A stretch of DNA of 64,000 bases from Deinococcus radiopugnans ATCC 19172 (lineage in GTDB: Bacteria > Deinococcota > Deinococci > Deinococcales > Deinococcaceae), in the NCBI RefSeq assembly GCF_006335125.1, contig NZ_VDMO01000008.1:62001-126000 (forward strand). Direction: 5' to 3'. The notes under the pieces are model-generated. The model saw only the letters and a program-made list of their open reading frames with translations, did no database searches and was not told the DNA's origin. Of the stretch, positions 1 to 8,615 are shown piece after piece. The stretch's first letter is position 1. Each line of letters opens with the position of its first letter. The position numbers were made by a program, and so were the translations under genes.

Positions 1-2
1 AA

Positions 3-1052
3 AAGCACGTGACGGTGGACAATGAAACGCTGTTCGGCGCGTTCTTCGACTTCGGGCTGTACGCCTTCCACAACGCCGCCGAACTCCTGAAGCGCGGCAG
101 CGGCCCGTACTTTTACCTGCCCAAGCTGGAGTCGCACCTGGAAGCCCGGCTGTGGAACGACGTGTTCAACTTCGCCGAGGAAACGCTGGGCATCCCGCAC
201 GGCAGTATCAAGGGCACGGTGCTGATCGAGACCATCCTGGCGACCTTCGAGATGGACGAGATCCTGTACGAGTTGCGCGAGCACTCGGCGGGCCTGAACT
301 GCGGGCGCTGGGACTACATCTTTTCCTACATCAAGAAGTTCCGCGAGCAGGGTGACCGGGTGCTGCCGGACCGCTCCAAGGTCAGCATGGCCGTGCCGAT
401 GATGAGCAACTACAGCAAACTGGCGATCCAGACCTGCCACAAGCGCGGCGCCCCGTCGATTGGCGGCATGAGCGCGTTTATTCCGGTCAAGAACGACCCG
501 GAAGCCAACGAGAAGGCCTTCGCGCAGGTGCGCGCCGACAAGGAACGTGAGGCTGGCAACGGCCACGACGGCACCTGGGTGGCGCACCCCGGCATGGTTC
601 AGCTCGCCACCGAGGTCTTCGACCGCCTGATGCCCACGCCCAACCAGATCGACAGCGGCAAGCAGATGGATCTGAAGATCAAGGCCGCTGACCTGCTGAC
701 CCCGCCGGAGGGCACCGTCACCGAGGCCGGCGTGCGCACCAACATCAACGTGGGCATCCAGTACCTCGCGGCGTGGCTGCGCGGCAGCGGCGCGGTGCCC
801 ATCCACAACCTGATGGAAGACGCCGCCACCGCCGAGATCAGCCGCGCGCAGCTGTGGCAGTGGCGCAAGCAGGGCGTGACGCTGGAAGACGGGCGCACCC
901 TGTCCCATGAACTGTTCGATGAGTTGTACGCCGACGAGGCCGGCAAACTGGGCGGCGACTATGCGGACGCCACCAAGCTCTTCAAGGACATGGCCACCCG
1001 CACGCCGCTGGCCGACTTCCTGACGCTGCCCGGCTACGAGCAGCTGGCCTGA
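3..1052 (+). CDS. aceB: Malate synthase, C-terminal part (5' end outside window)
   Basis: Condenses glyoxylate with acetyl-CoA to malate. The frame is open from the first bases of the window, so the N-terminal third of a roughly 530-residue enzyme is missing; the visible part is about 350 residues. The family signature is intact: an IET segment supplying the Mg-binding Glu, then GLNCGRWDYIFS with the Mg-binding Asp, and near the C-terminus MEDAATAEISRAQLWQW with the catalytic Asp. Four bases separate its stop from the IclR gene, so the two are probably cotranscribed. Context suggests it consumes glyoxylate produced by the allantoin genes downstream. Confidence 0.95.
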   Translation, partial: KHVTVDNETLFGAFFDFGLYAFHNAAELLKRGSGPYFYLPKLESHLEARLWNDVFNFAEETLGIPHGSIKGTVLIETILATFEMDEILYELREHSAGLNCGRWDYIFSYIKKFREQGDRVLPDRSKVSMAVPMMSNYSKLAIQTCHKRGAPSIGGMSAFIPVKNDPEANEKAFAQVRADKEREAGNGHDGTWVAHPGMVQLATEVFDRLMPTPNQIDSGKQMDLKIKAADLLTPPEGTVTEAGVRTNINVGIQYLAAWLRGSGAVPIHNLMEDAATAEISRAQLWQWRKQGVTLEDGRTLSHELFDELYADEAGKLGGDYADATKLFKDMATRTPLADFLTLPGYEQLA

Positions 1053-1056
1053 CGCC

Positions 1057-1872
1057 ATGACCGACACCTCTCCCCCCAACACCCGCCAGAAGACGGGCCG
1101 CGCCCGCACCGGCGAGGCGGGCAGCGTCCGCACGCTGGAACGCGGCCTGACCGTGCTGACCTCGCTGGCCGAACTGGGTCAGGCGTCGCTGACGCAGGTG
1201 GCCAAGGCGGCAGGCCTGTCGGCCAGCACCACCTATCGCCTGCTGGAAACGCTGCGCCAGAGCGGCTTCGTGGAGTGGGAGGAGCGCAGCGGGCTGTTCA
1301 GCGTGGGGGTGCGGGCCTACCAGGTGGGCGCGGCCTTCGCCGGGCGCAACACCCTGATGGGCGCGGCCCAGACCGAGATGCAGGCGCTGGTCGACGATCT
1401 GGGCGAGACCGCCAACCTGGCCGTGCTGCGCGGGGGCGAGGCGGTGTACATCCATCAGGTGGAGGGCCGTCAGCTGGTGCGGATGTTCGCGCAACTGGGC
1501 GCGGGCACGCCGCTGAACTGTTCGGGCGTGGGCAAGGTGCTGCTGGCGTGGCACAGCGACGACGAGGTGGCCGGGCGTCTGGGCGAGCCGCCCTACCCGG
1601 CCTTCACGCCCAACTCGATCACGACGCTGGGCGCCTACCTGAAAGAACTTCAGAACGTGCGGACACAGGGCTACGCGCTGGACGACGAGGAACGCGAGAT
1701 CGGCGTGCGCTGCATGGCGACGCCGCTGCGCGACCACACCCGACAGGTGGTGGCCTCGCTCAGCGTGTCCGCGCCGACTTCCCGCTTCGACAAGTCGCAG
1801 GTGCCGGCGTTCTACGAGCGCATGAACGCGGCCTCGCGGGCCATCTCGGCGCGGCTGGGCTGGACGCCATAA
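1057..1872 (+). CDS. IclR family transcriptional regulator
   Basis: Regulator of 271 residues. An N-terminal winged helix-turn-helix (about residues 22-85, with ASLTQVAKAAGLSASTTYRL) precedes a GAF-like effector-binding domain with typical IclR features (GVGKVLLAWHSDDEV, then YALDDEEREIGVRCMATPL near residue 210). It lies just after malate synthase and ahead of the allantoin genes, the usual place for an AllR/glyoxylate-type IclR repressor, so glyoxylate or allantoin-derived control is likely. The ligand cannot be read from the sequence. A strong terminator follows directly. Confidence 0.93.
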   Translation: MTDTSPPNTRQKTGRARTGEAGSVRTLERGLTVLTSLAELGQASLTQVAKAAGLSASTTYRLLETLRQSGFVEWEERSGLFSVGVRAYQVGAAFAGRNTLMGAAQTEMQALVDDLGETANLAVLRGGEAVYIHQVEGRQLVRMFAQLGAGTPLNCSGVGKVLLAWHSDDEVAGRLGEPPYPAFTPNSITTLGAYLKELQNVRTQGYALDDEEREIGVRCMATPLRDHTRQVVASLSVSAPTSRFDKSQVPAFYERMNAASRAISARLGWTP

Positions 1873-1884
1873 TTCACAGCCTGA

Positions 1885-1916
1885 AGGCGTCCATGTCGGT
1901 GTGGACGCCTCTTTTT
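1885..1916 (+). terminator. Rho-independent terminator after the IclR gene
   Basis: Perfect 9 bp stem AGGCGTCCA / TGGACGCCT with an 8 base loop, followed by CTTTTT. It ends the aceB-iclR transcript, so the next genes need their own promoter in the short gap 1917-1950. Confidence 0.9.
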
Positions 1917-1960
1917 GCACACCGATAGATAGATGGCTAAGTAACTTCTGGAGGTTCACC

Positions 1961-3355
1961 ATGAGTCCATCCCCACTTCAACTCAGGCCCGACGCGCAGA
2001 CGCTGGTGGCTGAATTGCACCGCCAGCTCAGACCGCGCTGGGAGGTGCTGGACGACGCGACCCAGCCCGCGCCCGCCACGCCCCCGGACTATCAGGCCGC
2101 CGCGCTGCCCGACAACCTCAGGGGCCGCCGGGTGGAGCTGATCGTGGAAGCCTCCGACACCGACGCGCTCAGGGCGGCGCTGAACTCGGACGCGGACGCG
2201 CTGGTGCTGGATTTCGACGACACCTTTGCGCCCACGCGCGCCAATGTGGCAACGGCTTACGCGGCGGTGGAAACGGCGGCGAGCAGCGACAAGACCATCC
2301 TGGCCCGGCCCCGCGCGCTGTACGCGGTGGAGGAAAACTTAGATTTCGGTGGCCTCGCCATCGCCGCCCTGTGTGATCTGGGGGTGATTCTGGCCGCGCG
2401 GCCCGAACAGCCCATGCACCTCTACATTCCCAAGCTGGAAACGGTGGAGGAGGCGGGGCTGTGGGAGGACGCGCTGGCGCTGGCCGAAGACCATCTGGGC
2501 CTGGAGAAAAACGCCATCAAGGTCTGCGTGCAGATCGAGACCTACGCCGCGTGCCTGCACGCCGACGCGCTGCTGCACGCGCTGCGCGGGCGGGCCTTCG
2601 GGCTGAACGCCGGGCGCTGGGACTACGTGTTCAGCCTGACCAAGCGGGTGGGCACAGGCCGGGGGGCCATGCCGCCGCGCCATGACCTGACGATGGACGT
2701 GGACGCCATGCGCGCCTACGCCGAGGCGCTGGTACGCGTCTGCCAGACGCGCGGGGCGCAGGCCATCGGGGGCAGCGCCGCCGTCGCGCCGGACGCGGCC
2801 AACCCGCAGCCCGCGCTGGACGCCGTGCGCGCCGACAAACAGCGGGAAGCCGCGCAGGGCTTCGTGGCCGCCTGGGCCGGACTGCCGCTGCTGCTGGACG
2901 CCGTGCGGGGCGCGTTCGAGGGCGAAGCGTCGCAGCCGCTGCCCGCCGAGACCGCCGAGCGCACGCACGAGCGCCTGCTGGCCTTGCCCGCCCCTCGCCC
3001 TCTGCCCCTGAACGTCGTGCAGGACAGCATCGGCCTCGCGCTGGCGGTGTTCGAGGCATGGTACGACGGGCGCGGCGTGGTGGTTCGGGGCGGCAGGATT
3101 GAAGATACGGCCACCGCCGAACTGGCCCGCGCGCAGTTGTGGCAGTGGGTGGGGTGCAGGGCAGAGTTGGAAGGCGGCGACACGTTCACGGCTGACCGCT
3201 ACCTCTCCGAACGCCGCGCCCTGGCCGCCGACAACACCCCGCAGGCCCGTCTCCTCGATCACCTCGTCCTCGCCCCCGTCTGCCCCGAATACTTTCCCCG
3301 CGCTGCCCAACTCTTGAATCAACAGCCGCTCCAGCCCCAGGAGGCCACCGTATGA
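1961..3355 (+). CDS. Second, divergent malate synthase-like protein
   Basis: 464-residue paralogue of the malate synthase family. An upstream in-frame start at 1901 is unlikely because it lies in the terminator; the ATG at 1961 has GGAGG seven bases before it. Key elements persist: ARPRALY near residue 120 (active-site Arg), QIET (metal Glu), GLNAGRWDYVFS (Cys of the usual GLNCGRWDY is Ala) and RIEDTATAELARAQLWQW with the catalytic Asp. It is shorter and clearly diverged from the gene at the window start. It heads the allantoin operon (ATGA overlap with allC), so it may be an operon-specific glyoxylate-condensing enzyme. A related C-C lyase activity is possible. Confidence 0.85.
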   Translation: MSPSPLQLRPDAQTLVAELHRQLRPRWEVLDDATQPAPATPPDYQAAALPDNLRGRRVELIVEASDTDALRAALNSDADALVLDFDDTFAPTRANVATAYAAVETAASSDKTILARPRALYAVEENLDFGGLAIAALCDLGVILAARPEQPMHLYIPKLETVEEAGLWEDALALAEDHLGLEKNAIKVCVQIETYAACLHADALLHALRGRAFGLNAGRWDYVFSLTKRVGTGRGAMPPRHDLTMDVDAMRAYAEALVRVCQTRGAQAIGGSAAVAPDAANPQPALDAVRADKQREAAQGFVAAWAGLPLLLDAVRGAFEGEASQPLPAETAERTHERLLALPAPRPLPLNVVQDSIGLALAVFEAWYDGRGVVVRGGRIEDTATAELARAQLWQWVGCRAELEGGDTFTADRYLSERRALAADNTPQARLLDHLVLAPVCPEYFPRAAQLLNQQPLQPQEATV

Positions 3356-4611
3356 CCGCTGAATCCCGCCTTGCCCTGACCTCTGAAACCGTCCAGGCGC
3401 TGAGCCAGAAAATCATGGACGCCTGCGCCGCGCTGGCCTGCTACACGGAAGTGGAGGGCGAAACCAACCGTCCCTTCCTCTGCCCCACCACGCGCCAGGT
3501 GCATGAGTACCTGACGCGCTGGGCCGACGAGCTGGGCATGACCACCCATGAAGACGCCGCCGGAAACCTGCGCTCGCACCTGGCCGGGCCGACGCCCGAC
3601 GCGCCGACGCTGTACCTCGGTTCCCACCTCGACACCGTGCCGAACGCGGGCGCGTACGACGGGATTCTGGGCGTGGTGATGGGCTACGCCATGCTGGAGG
3701 CGGTGCGGGGGCAGACGCTGCCCTACGCGGTGGAAGTGGTGGGCTTCTCGGAGGAGGAGGGTGTGCGCTACGGCGTGCCGTTTATCGGCAGTCGGGCGCT
3801 GGTGGGCACCGTGGACGACATGCTGGAACTGTGCGACGCGGCGGGCCAGAGCGTGCGCGACGCCATCACCGAGTACGGCCTGAACGTGGAGGACATCGGC
3901 GAGGCGCGCTACAAGGGCCGGGCGCTGGGTTACTTCGAGATTCACGCCGAGCAGGGGCCGGTGTTGCAGGACGCGGGCGCGTCGCTGGGCGTGGTGGAGG
4001 GCATCGCGGGCCAGAACCGCTTCATCCTGAATTTTGTGGGGCAGGCATCGCACGCCGGAACCACCCCCATGAACCTGCGCCGCGACGCGCTGGCCGCCGC
4101 CGCCCGCTTCGCCGTGGCCGCCGAGGACGTGGCCCGCGCCACCCCCGGCCTTGTCGCCACCGTGGGTGTGATGGGGGCGCTCCCCGGTGCCATGAACGTG
4201 ATCCCCGGCGAGGCCCACTGCACCCTGGACATCCGCCACGCGAAGGATGAAGTCAGGCTGAAAGCGTTACAACACCTGCTGGACACCGCCCAGTCCGTTT
4301 CCCAGGAACGCGGCGTCACCGTGACCATCACGCCCAAGCTGGAGGAGCGGGCCACGCCGATGTCCGACTCTTTCAAGGCGCTGCTGCACCGCGCTGCCGA
4401 GGCCGAAGGGCTGCCCCACCCCGAACTGGTCAGCGGCGCGGGCCACGACGCCATGATCATGGCCGCGCACATGCCCTCGGCCATGCTGTTCGTGCGCTCG
4501 CCCAACGCGCTTAGCCACCACCCCGACGAGCTGGTGCTGGTGGAGGACGTGGCCGACGCCCTGCGCCTGAGCGTGCGCTTCCTGCACCTGCTGGCGGAAG
4601 AGAACGCATGA
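3352..4611 (+). CDS. allC: Allantoate amidohydrolase (M20 family)
   Basis: Hydrolyses allantoate to ureidoglycine with release of ammonia and CO2. The 419 residues carry the dinuclear M20 metal set: GSHLDTVPNAGAYDG (His, Asp), SEEEGVRYGVPFIGS (Glu), EIHAEQGPVL (His) and SGAGHDAMIM (His). The dimerisation-domain motif GQASHAGTTPM is also present. The close family also holds N-carbamoyl-L-amino-acid hydrolases, but the flanking allantoinase and ureidoglycine aminohydrolase argue for allantoate. Start and stop codons overlap with both neighbours (ATGA), so translation is coupled. Confidence 0.92.
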   Translation: MTAESRLALTSETVQALSQKIMDACAALACYTEVEGETNRPFLCPTTRQVHEYLTRWADELGMTTHEDAAGNLRSHLAGPTPDAPTLYLGSHLDTVPNAGAYDGILGVVMGYAMLEAVRGQTLPYAVEVVGFSEEEGVRYGVPFIGSRALVGTVDDMLELCDAAGQSVRDAITEYGLNVEDIGEARYKGRALGYFEIHAEQGPVLQDAGASLGVVEGIAGQNRFILNFVGQASHAGTTPMNLRRDALAAAARFAVAAEDVARATPGLVATVGVMGALPGAMNVIPGEAHCTLDIRHAKDEVRLKALQHLLDTAQSVSQERGVTVTITPKLEERATPMSDSFKALLHRAAEAEGLPHPELVSGAGHDAMIMAAHMPSAMLFVRSPNALSHHPDELVLVEDVADALRLSVRFLHLLAEENA

Positions 4612-5948
4612 CCTTTGATCTGATCATTCGCGGTGGCACCCTGGTCACGCCGAAGGGAGAGCGCCGCGCAGACCTGGGCATCAGCGCCGGCCAGATCGCG
4701 GAAGTCTCGGAAGAGATCACGGCAGGCGGCAAGGAGTTGAACGCCTCCGGCCTGCACGTCTTCCCCGGCGTGGTGGACGCGCACGTTCACTTCAACGAGC
4801 CGGGCCGCACCCACTGGGAAGGCTTCGAGACCGGTTCACGGGCGTTGGCGGCAGGTGGCGGTACGGCCTTTCTGGACATGCCCCTCAACTCCTCGCCCCC
4901 GGTGCTGGGCCGCGCCGAGTTTGAGGCCAAGCGCGAAATAGGCGAGCAGAAGTCGCTGGTGGATTTCGGGCTGTGGGGCGGGCTGACCCCCCTCAATCTG
5001 GATCGTCTGGACGAACTGGCCGAGGCCGGGGTGATCGCCTTCAAAGCCTTCATGAGCCACAGCGGGCTGGAGGAATTTCCGGCGGCGGATGACCTGACGC
5101 TGCTGGAGGGGATGCGGACGGCCAGGAAACACGGCCTGCTTGTTGGCACCCACGCCGAGAGCAACGAGCTGACGCGCGGCCTGACCGAACAGGTGCGGGC
5201 GGGAGGCCACAAGGGCGTGCGCGATTACCTGGACAGCCGCCCGGTGCTGGCCGAACTGGAAGCCGTGACCCGCGCCCTGCTGTTCGCCGAGGAAACCGGG
5301 GCAGCGCTGCACCTCGTCCACATGAGCAGCGGGCGGGCGGTGGCGCTGGCCTTCGAGGCCAAAACGCGCGGCGTGGACGTGACCATCGAAACCTGCCCCC
5401 ATTACCTCCACTTCACCGACGAGGACGTGGAGCGCGTGGGCGCGGCCCTGAAATGCGCGCCGCCGCTGCGTTCACGGGACGTGCAGGACAACTTGTGGCA
5501 GGAATTGCTGGCCGGACACATCGACATCGTGGGTTCGGATCACTCGCCCGCACCACCGGACATGAAGACCAGCGACGACTTTTTCGCGCTGTGGGGCGGC
5601 ATCAGCGGGGCGCAGAGTACGCTGAACGTGCTGCTGACCGACGGGTACGGCCAGCGCAAGCTGCCGCTGGAAGCCGTCGCCGCCCTGAGCGCCCTGAACC
5701 CCGCCCGCCGCTTTGGCCTGCCGAACAAGGGCCGCCTGGACGTGGGGGCCGACGCCGATCTGGCCCTGGTGCGCCTGGACGAAACCTTCACCCTGACCGA
5801 ACTGCATGACCGCTGGAGGCAGAACCCCTTCGGCGGCCAGGATTACCGGGGCCGCGTCACACACACGCTGTCGCGGGGGCGAGTGGTCTATGCGGACGGC
5901 AAGTTTGACGACGGCGTGCGGGGGCGGTTGCTGCGGCCTGGGGCGTAA
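4608..5948 (+). CDS. allB: Allantoinase
   Basis: Opens the hydantoin ring of allantoin to give allantoate. This amidohydrolase of 446 residues shows DAHVHFNEPGRTHWEGF (metal His pair, about residue 60), AFKAFMSHSG (the Lys that is carboxylated), THAESNEL, LHLVHMSSG, ETCPHYLHF and GSDHSPAP (Asp). The PHF/HFNEPG context is that of allantoinase rather than dihydroorotase. It overlaps allC by four bases. Confidence 0.94.
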   Translation: MTFDLIIRGGTLVTPKGERRADLGISAGQIAEVSEEITAGGKELNASGLHVFPGVVDAHVHFNEPGRTHWEGFETGSRALAAGGGTAFLDMPLNSSPPVLGRAEFEAKREIGEQKSLVDFGLWGGLTPLNLDRLDELAEAGVIAFKAFMSHSGLEEFPAADDLTLLEGMRTARKHGLLVGTHAESNELTRGLTEQVRAGGHKGVRDYLDSRPVLAELEAVTRALLFAEETGAALHLVHMSSGRAVALAFEAKTRGVDVTIETCPHYLHFTDEDVERVGAALKCAPPLRSRDVQDNLWQELLAGHIDIVGSDHSPAPPDMKTSDDFFALWGGISGAQSTLNVLLTDGYGQRKLPLEAVAALSALNPARRFGLPNKGRLDVGADADLALVRLDETFTLTELHDRWRQNPFGGQDYRGRVTHTLSRGRVVYADGKFDDGVRGRLLRPGA

Positions 5949-5996
5949 CGCAGTGCCCCCTCTTTTCAAGACTTGCCCCCCATTCAAAGGAGCCAC

Positions 5997-6761
5997 ATGA
6001 AACACCTCGGAGCCACGCGCAGCGCGCTGGAAAACGCCCACGCCGTCATCACCCCCGAAACCTTCGTCCGTACCGCCCTGGCCGAGTGGCCGGGCAGCCA
6101 GATCGTGCTGCACATCGCGCCCGTCATCGGTACCCGCGCCCGCTTCGTGCAGTTCACGGCGGAGATGCCCGCCGGGGCCAGCGCCAAAGAGTCCGCGCAC
6201 GGCTACCAGCGCTTCGCCTTCGTGCAAAGCGGTGAGGTGGAGGCTGATGTGGACGGCGAGAAGCGCACGCTGAAGGAATACGACTACGTGTACGTTCCGG
6301 CAGGCGTGACGCACACCCTGACCGCCAGCACCGACGCCCGCGTTTCCGTGTTCGAGAAGCCCTACGAGGCGGTGGACGGCGTCAAGGCGCCCGGCGTGTC
6401 CTGGGGCAACGAGCGCGAGAATCCCGGCTACGCCTTCGAGGGCGACGACCACCTGATCGCCCGCAAGCTGCTGCCCGACGAACCAGCCTTCGACTTCATG
6501 GTCAGCACCATGAGCTTCGCGCCAGGGGCCAGCCTGCCGTACACCGAGGTGCATTACATGGAACACGGCCTGCTGATGCTGGAAGGCGAGGGCCTGTACA
6601 AGCTCCAGCAGACGTACTACCCGGTCACGAAGGGCGACGTGATCTGGATGGGCGCGCACTGCCCGCAGTGGTACGGCGCGCTGGGCCGCGAGTGGAGCAA
6701 ATACCTGCTGTACAAGGACATGAACCGGCATCCGCTGGCAATGCTGGGCTGCGGCCTCTGA
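5997..6761 (+). CDS. allE: (S)-ureidoglycine aminohydrolase (bicupin)
   Basis: Converts (S)-ureidoglycine to (S)-ureidoglycolate plus ammonia, stabilising the stereochemistry of the AllC product. The 254-residue protein has two cupin domains; the C-terminal one carries the metal-site segment [13 protein letters not shown] (Glu, His, His) and ends with a conserved WMGAHCPQW region. The start at 5997 is supported by AAAGGAG eight bases upstream. It follows allB after a 48 bp gap. The next enzyme of the route, ureidoglycolate lyase, is not in the window. Confidence 0.92.
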   Translation: MKHLGATRSALENAHAVITPETFVRTALAEWPGSQIVLHIAPVIGTRARFVQFTAEMPAGASAKESAHGYQRFAFVQSGEVEADVDGEKRTLKEYDYVYVPAGVTHTLTASTDARVSVFEKPYEAVDGVKAPGVSWGNERENPGYAFEGDDHLIARKLLPDEPAFDFMVSTMSFAPGASLPYTEVHYMEHGLLMLEGEGLYKLQQTYYPVTKGDVIWMGAHCPQWYGALGREWSKYLLYKDMNRHPLAMLGCGL

Positions 6762-6802
6762 ACCCACCACATCCCTTCGCCCATTCTCCAGAGGAGCCTC
6801 GC

Positions 6803-8527
6803 ATGTCCCAGACCACCCAACCCCTGACCGATCACTACGACGTCAAGCGCGACTCAGACGGCCACCGCTACCTGCACCCGCTGGTGACCGGCTTCAACCT
6901 GACCCGCATTCCGCTGCTGAACAAGGGCACGGCCTTCACGGAGGACGAGCGCCAGAAGCTGAATCTCGACGGCCTGCTGGCCCCGCAGATCGACACGCTG
7001 GACGTGCTGGCCGAGCGCCTGTACGCCGATTACGTCAAGATTGAGGACACGCTGGAACGCCACGTCTTTCTGCGTGGCCTGCAAGACCGCAACGAGGTGC
7101 TGTTCTACGCGCTGCTGGCCGCGCATGTGGAAGAAATGCTGCCCATCGTCTACACGCCCACCGTGGGTCTGGCGGTGCAGAAATTCAGCCAGATTTACCG
7201 TTACGCGCGTGGCCTGACCCTCAGCACCAATAACATTGACCGGGCCAAACAGGCGCTGTCGAACGTGCCGCTGAACGACGTGCGGATCATCGTCGCCACC
7301 GACAGCAGCGCGATTCTGGGCATCGGGGATCAGGGCTTTGGCGGCATGGCGATCAGCATCGGTAAGCTGTCCCTGTACACCGTGGCGGGCGGCGTCGGCC
7401 CTGACAAGACGCTGCCGGTGGAGCTGGATGTGGGCACGGGCCGCGCGGATTTGCGCGACGATCCCTCCTACCTGGGCGTCAAGCATGACCGCCTGAAGGG
7501 CGAGGAGTACCTGCGCTTCGTGGACCGGTTTGTGGAGGCCACCCTGGAGCGCTTTCCCAAGGCCATCATCCAGTGGGAGGACTTCTCCAAGGACACCGCC
7601 TTCATGGTGCTGGAACGCTATCGCCGGGTGGTGCCGAGCTTCAACGACGACATCCAGGGCACTGGGGCGGTGGTGCTGGCCGGGGTGCTGAATGCCTGCC
7701 GCCTCAAGGGCGAGACGCTGGCCGAGCAGCGCGTGGTGGTCAGCGGCGCGGGCGCGGGCGGGGCTGGCGTCGCCGCCGCCATCCGCGAGGGCATGCGGCG
7801 CGAGGGGCTGAGTCCCGAGGACATCGCGGGGCGCGTCTTCGTGCTGGACTCGCGCGGCCTGCTGACCGATGACCGCGCCATGGAAGATTACAAGAAGTCG
7901 CTGGCGACGCCCAAGGTGTTGACCGAGGGCTGGGCCGGCACTGGCCTGTTGGACGTGATTCGCGAGGGCAAGGCCACCGTGCTGCTGGGCCTGTCCGGCG
8001 TGCCCGACACCTTCGACGAGGAAGTGGTGAAGGCCGCGATGGCGAACACGCCGCGCCCCCTGGTCTTCCCGCTGTCCAACCCCACCGCCAACTGCGAGGC
8101 GCTGCCCGAAGACGTGCTGCGCTGGAGTGGTGGCGCGGCCCTCGTCGCCACTGGCAGCCCCTTTGACCCCGTTGAACTGAACGGTGAGACTTATCCCATC
8201 GGACAGGGCAACAACGCGTTTATCTTTCCGGGGTTGGGCTTCGGCGCGATCCTGGCCCGCGTGCGCGAGATCACCGACGAGATGGTCACCGAGTCCGCCT
8301 ACGCGCTGGCCGCCTACACCCAGCGGCTGCACCCGGGCCGCACCTTCCCGCCCGTCTCGGAACTGGCCGACGCCAGCCTGGAAGTCGCCGTGGCCGTGAT
8401 CAAGCAGGCGCTGAAGGACGGCGTCGCCACCGAGTTCAGCATCCGTGGCCTGAACGACGACGAGCTGCTGGACGTGGTCAAGGCCAAGTTCTGGCAGCCC
8501 AAGTACCTGCCGTTCAGGGTGGAATAA
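6803..8527 (+). CDS. maeA: NAD-dependent malic enzyme
   Basis: Oxidatively decarboxylates malate to pyruvate. The 574 residues match the large malic enzyme type (E. coli MaeA is 565): [18 protein letters not shown] near residue 110, [15 protein letters not shown] with metal ligands, the dinucleotide fold [13 protein letters not shown], and [11 protein letters not shown]. The ATG at 6803 is preceded by GAGGAG; the frame stays open upstream but without support. Placement after allE suggests that malate formed from glyoxylate is passed to pyruvate here. NAD rather than NADP preference is inferred from overall similarity. Confidence 0.93.
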   Translation: MSQTTQPLTDHYDVKRDSDGHRYLHPLVTGFNLTRIPLLNKGTAFTEDERQKLNLDGLLAPQIDTLDVLAERLYADYVKIEDTLERHVFLRGLQDRNEVLFYALLAAHVEEMLPIVYTPTVGLAVQKFSQIYRYARGLTLSTNNIDRAKQALSNVPLNDVRIIVATDSSAILGIGDQGFGGMAISIGKLSLYTVAGGVGPDKTLPVELDVGTGRADLRDDPSYLGVKHDRLKGEEYLRFVDRFVEATLERFPKAIIQWEDFSKDTAFMVLERYRRVVPSFNDDIQGTGAVVLAGVLNACRLKGETLAEQRVVVSGAGAGGAGVAAAIREGMRREGLSPEDIAGRVFVLDSRGLLTDDRAMEDYKKSLATPKVLTEGWAGTGLLDVIREGKATVLLGLSGVPDTFDEEVVKAAMANTPRPLVFPLSNPTANCEALPEDVLRWSGGAALVATGSPFDPVELNGETYPIGQGNNAFIFPGLGFGAILARVREITDEMVTESAYALAAYTQRLHPGRTFPPVSELADASLEVAVAVIKQALKDGVATEFSIRGLNDDELLDVVKAKFWQPKYLPFRVE

Positions 8528-8543
8528 GCGGGATGAAAAAGAG

Positions 8544-8584
8544 GAAAGGCGCATCCAGGAAACAATGGACGCGCCTTTCTTATG
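8544..8584. terminator. Bidirectional terminator between maeA and the YhgE gene
   Basis: GAAAGGCGC pairs with GCGCCTTTC, with an inner TCCA/TGGA extension. T-rich sequence follows on both strands (TTTCTTATG on plus, CCTCTTTTTC on minus), suiting the two convergent genes. Confidence 0.75.
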
Positions 8585-8615
8585 TCTGGGAGAACGCGGC
8601 AGGAGGGAGCGGGCC

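Noticed and set aside
1901..1960. Upstream extension of the second malate synthase-like gene
   Set aside because: It starts inside the terminator of the IclR gene; the ATG at 1961 has a GGAGG site.
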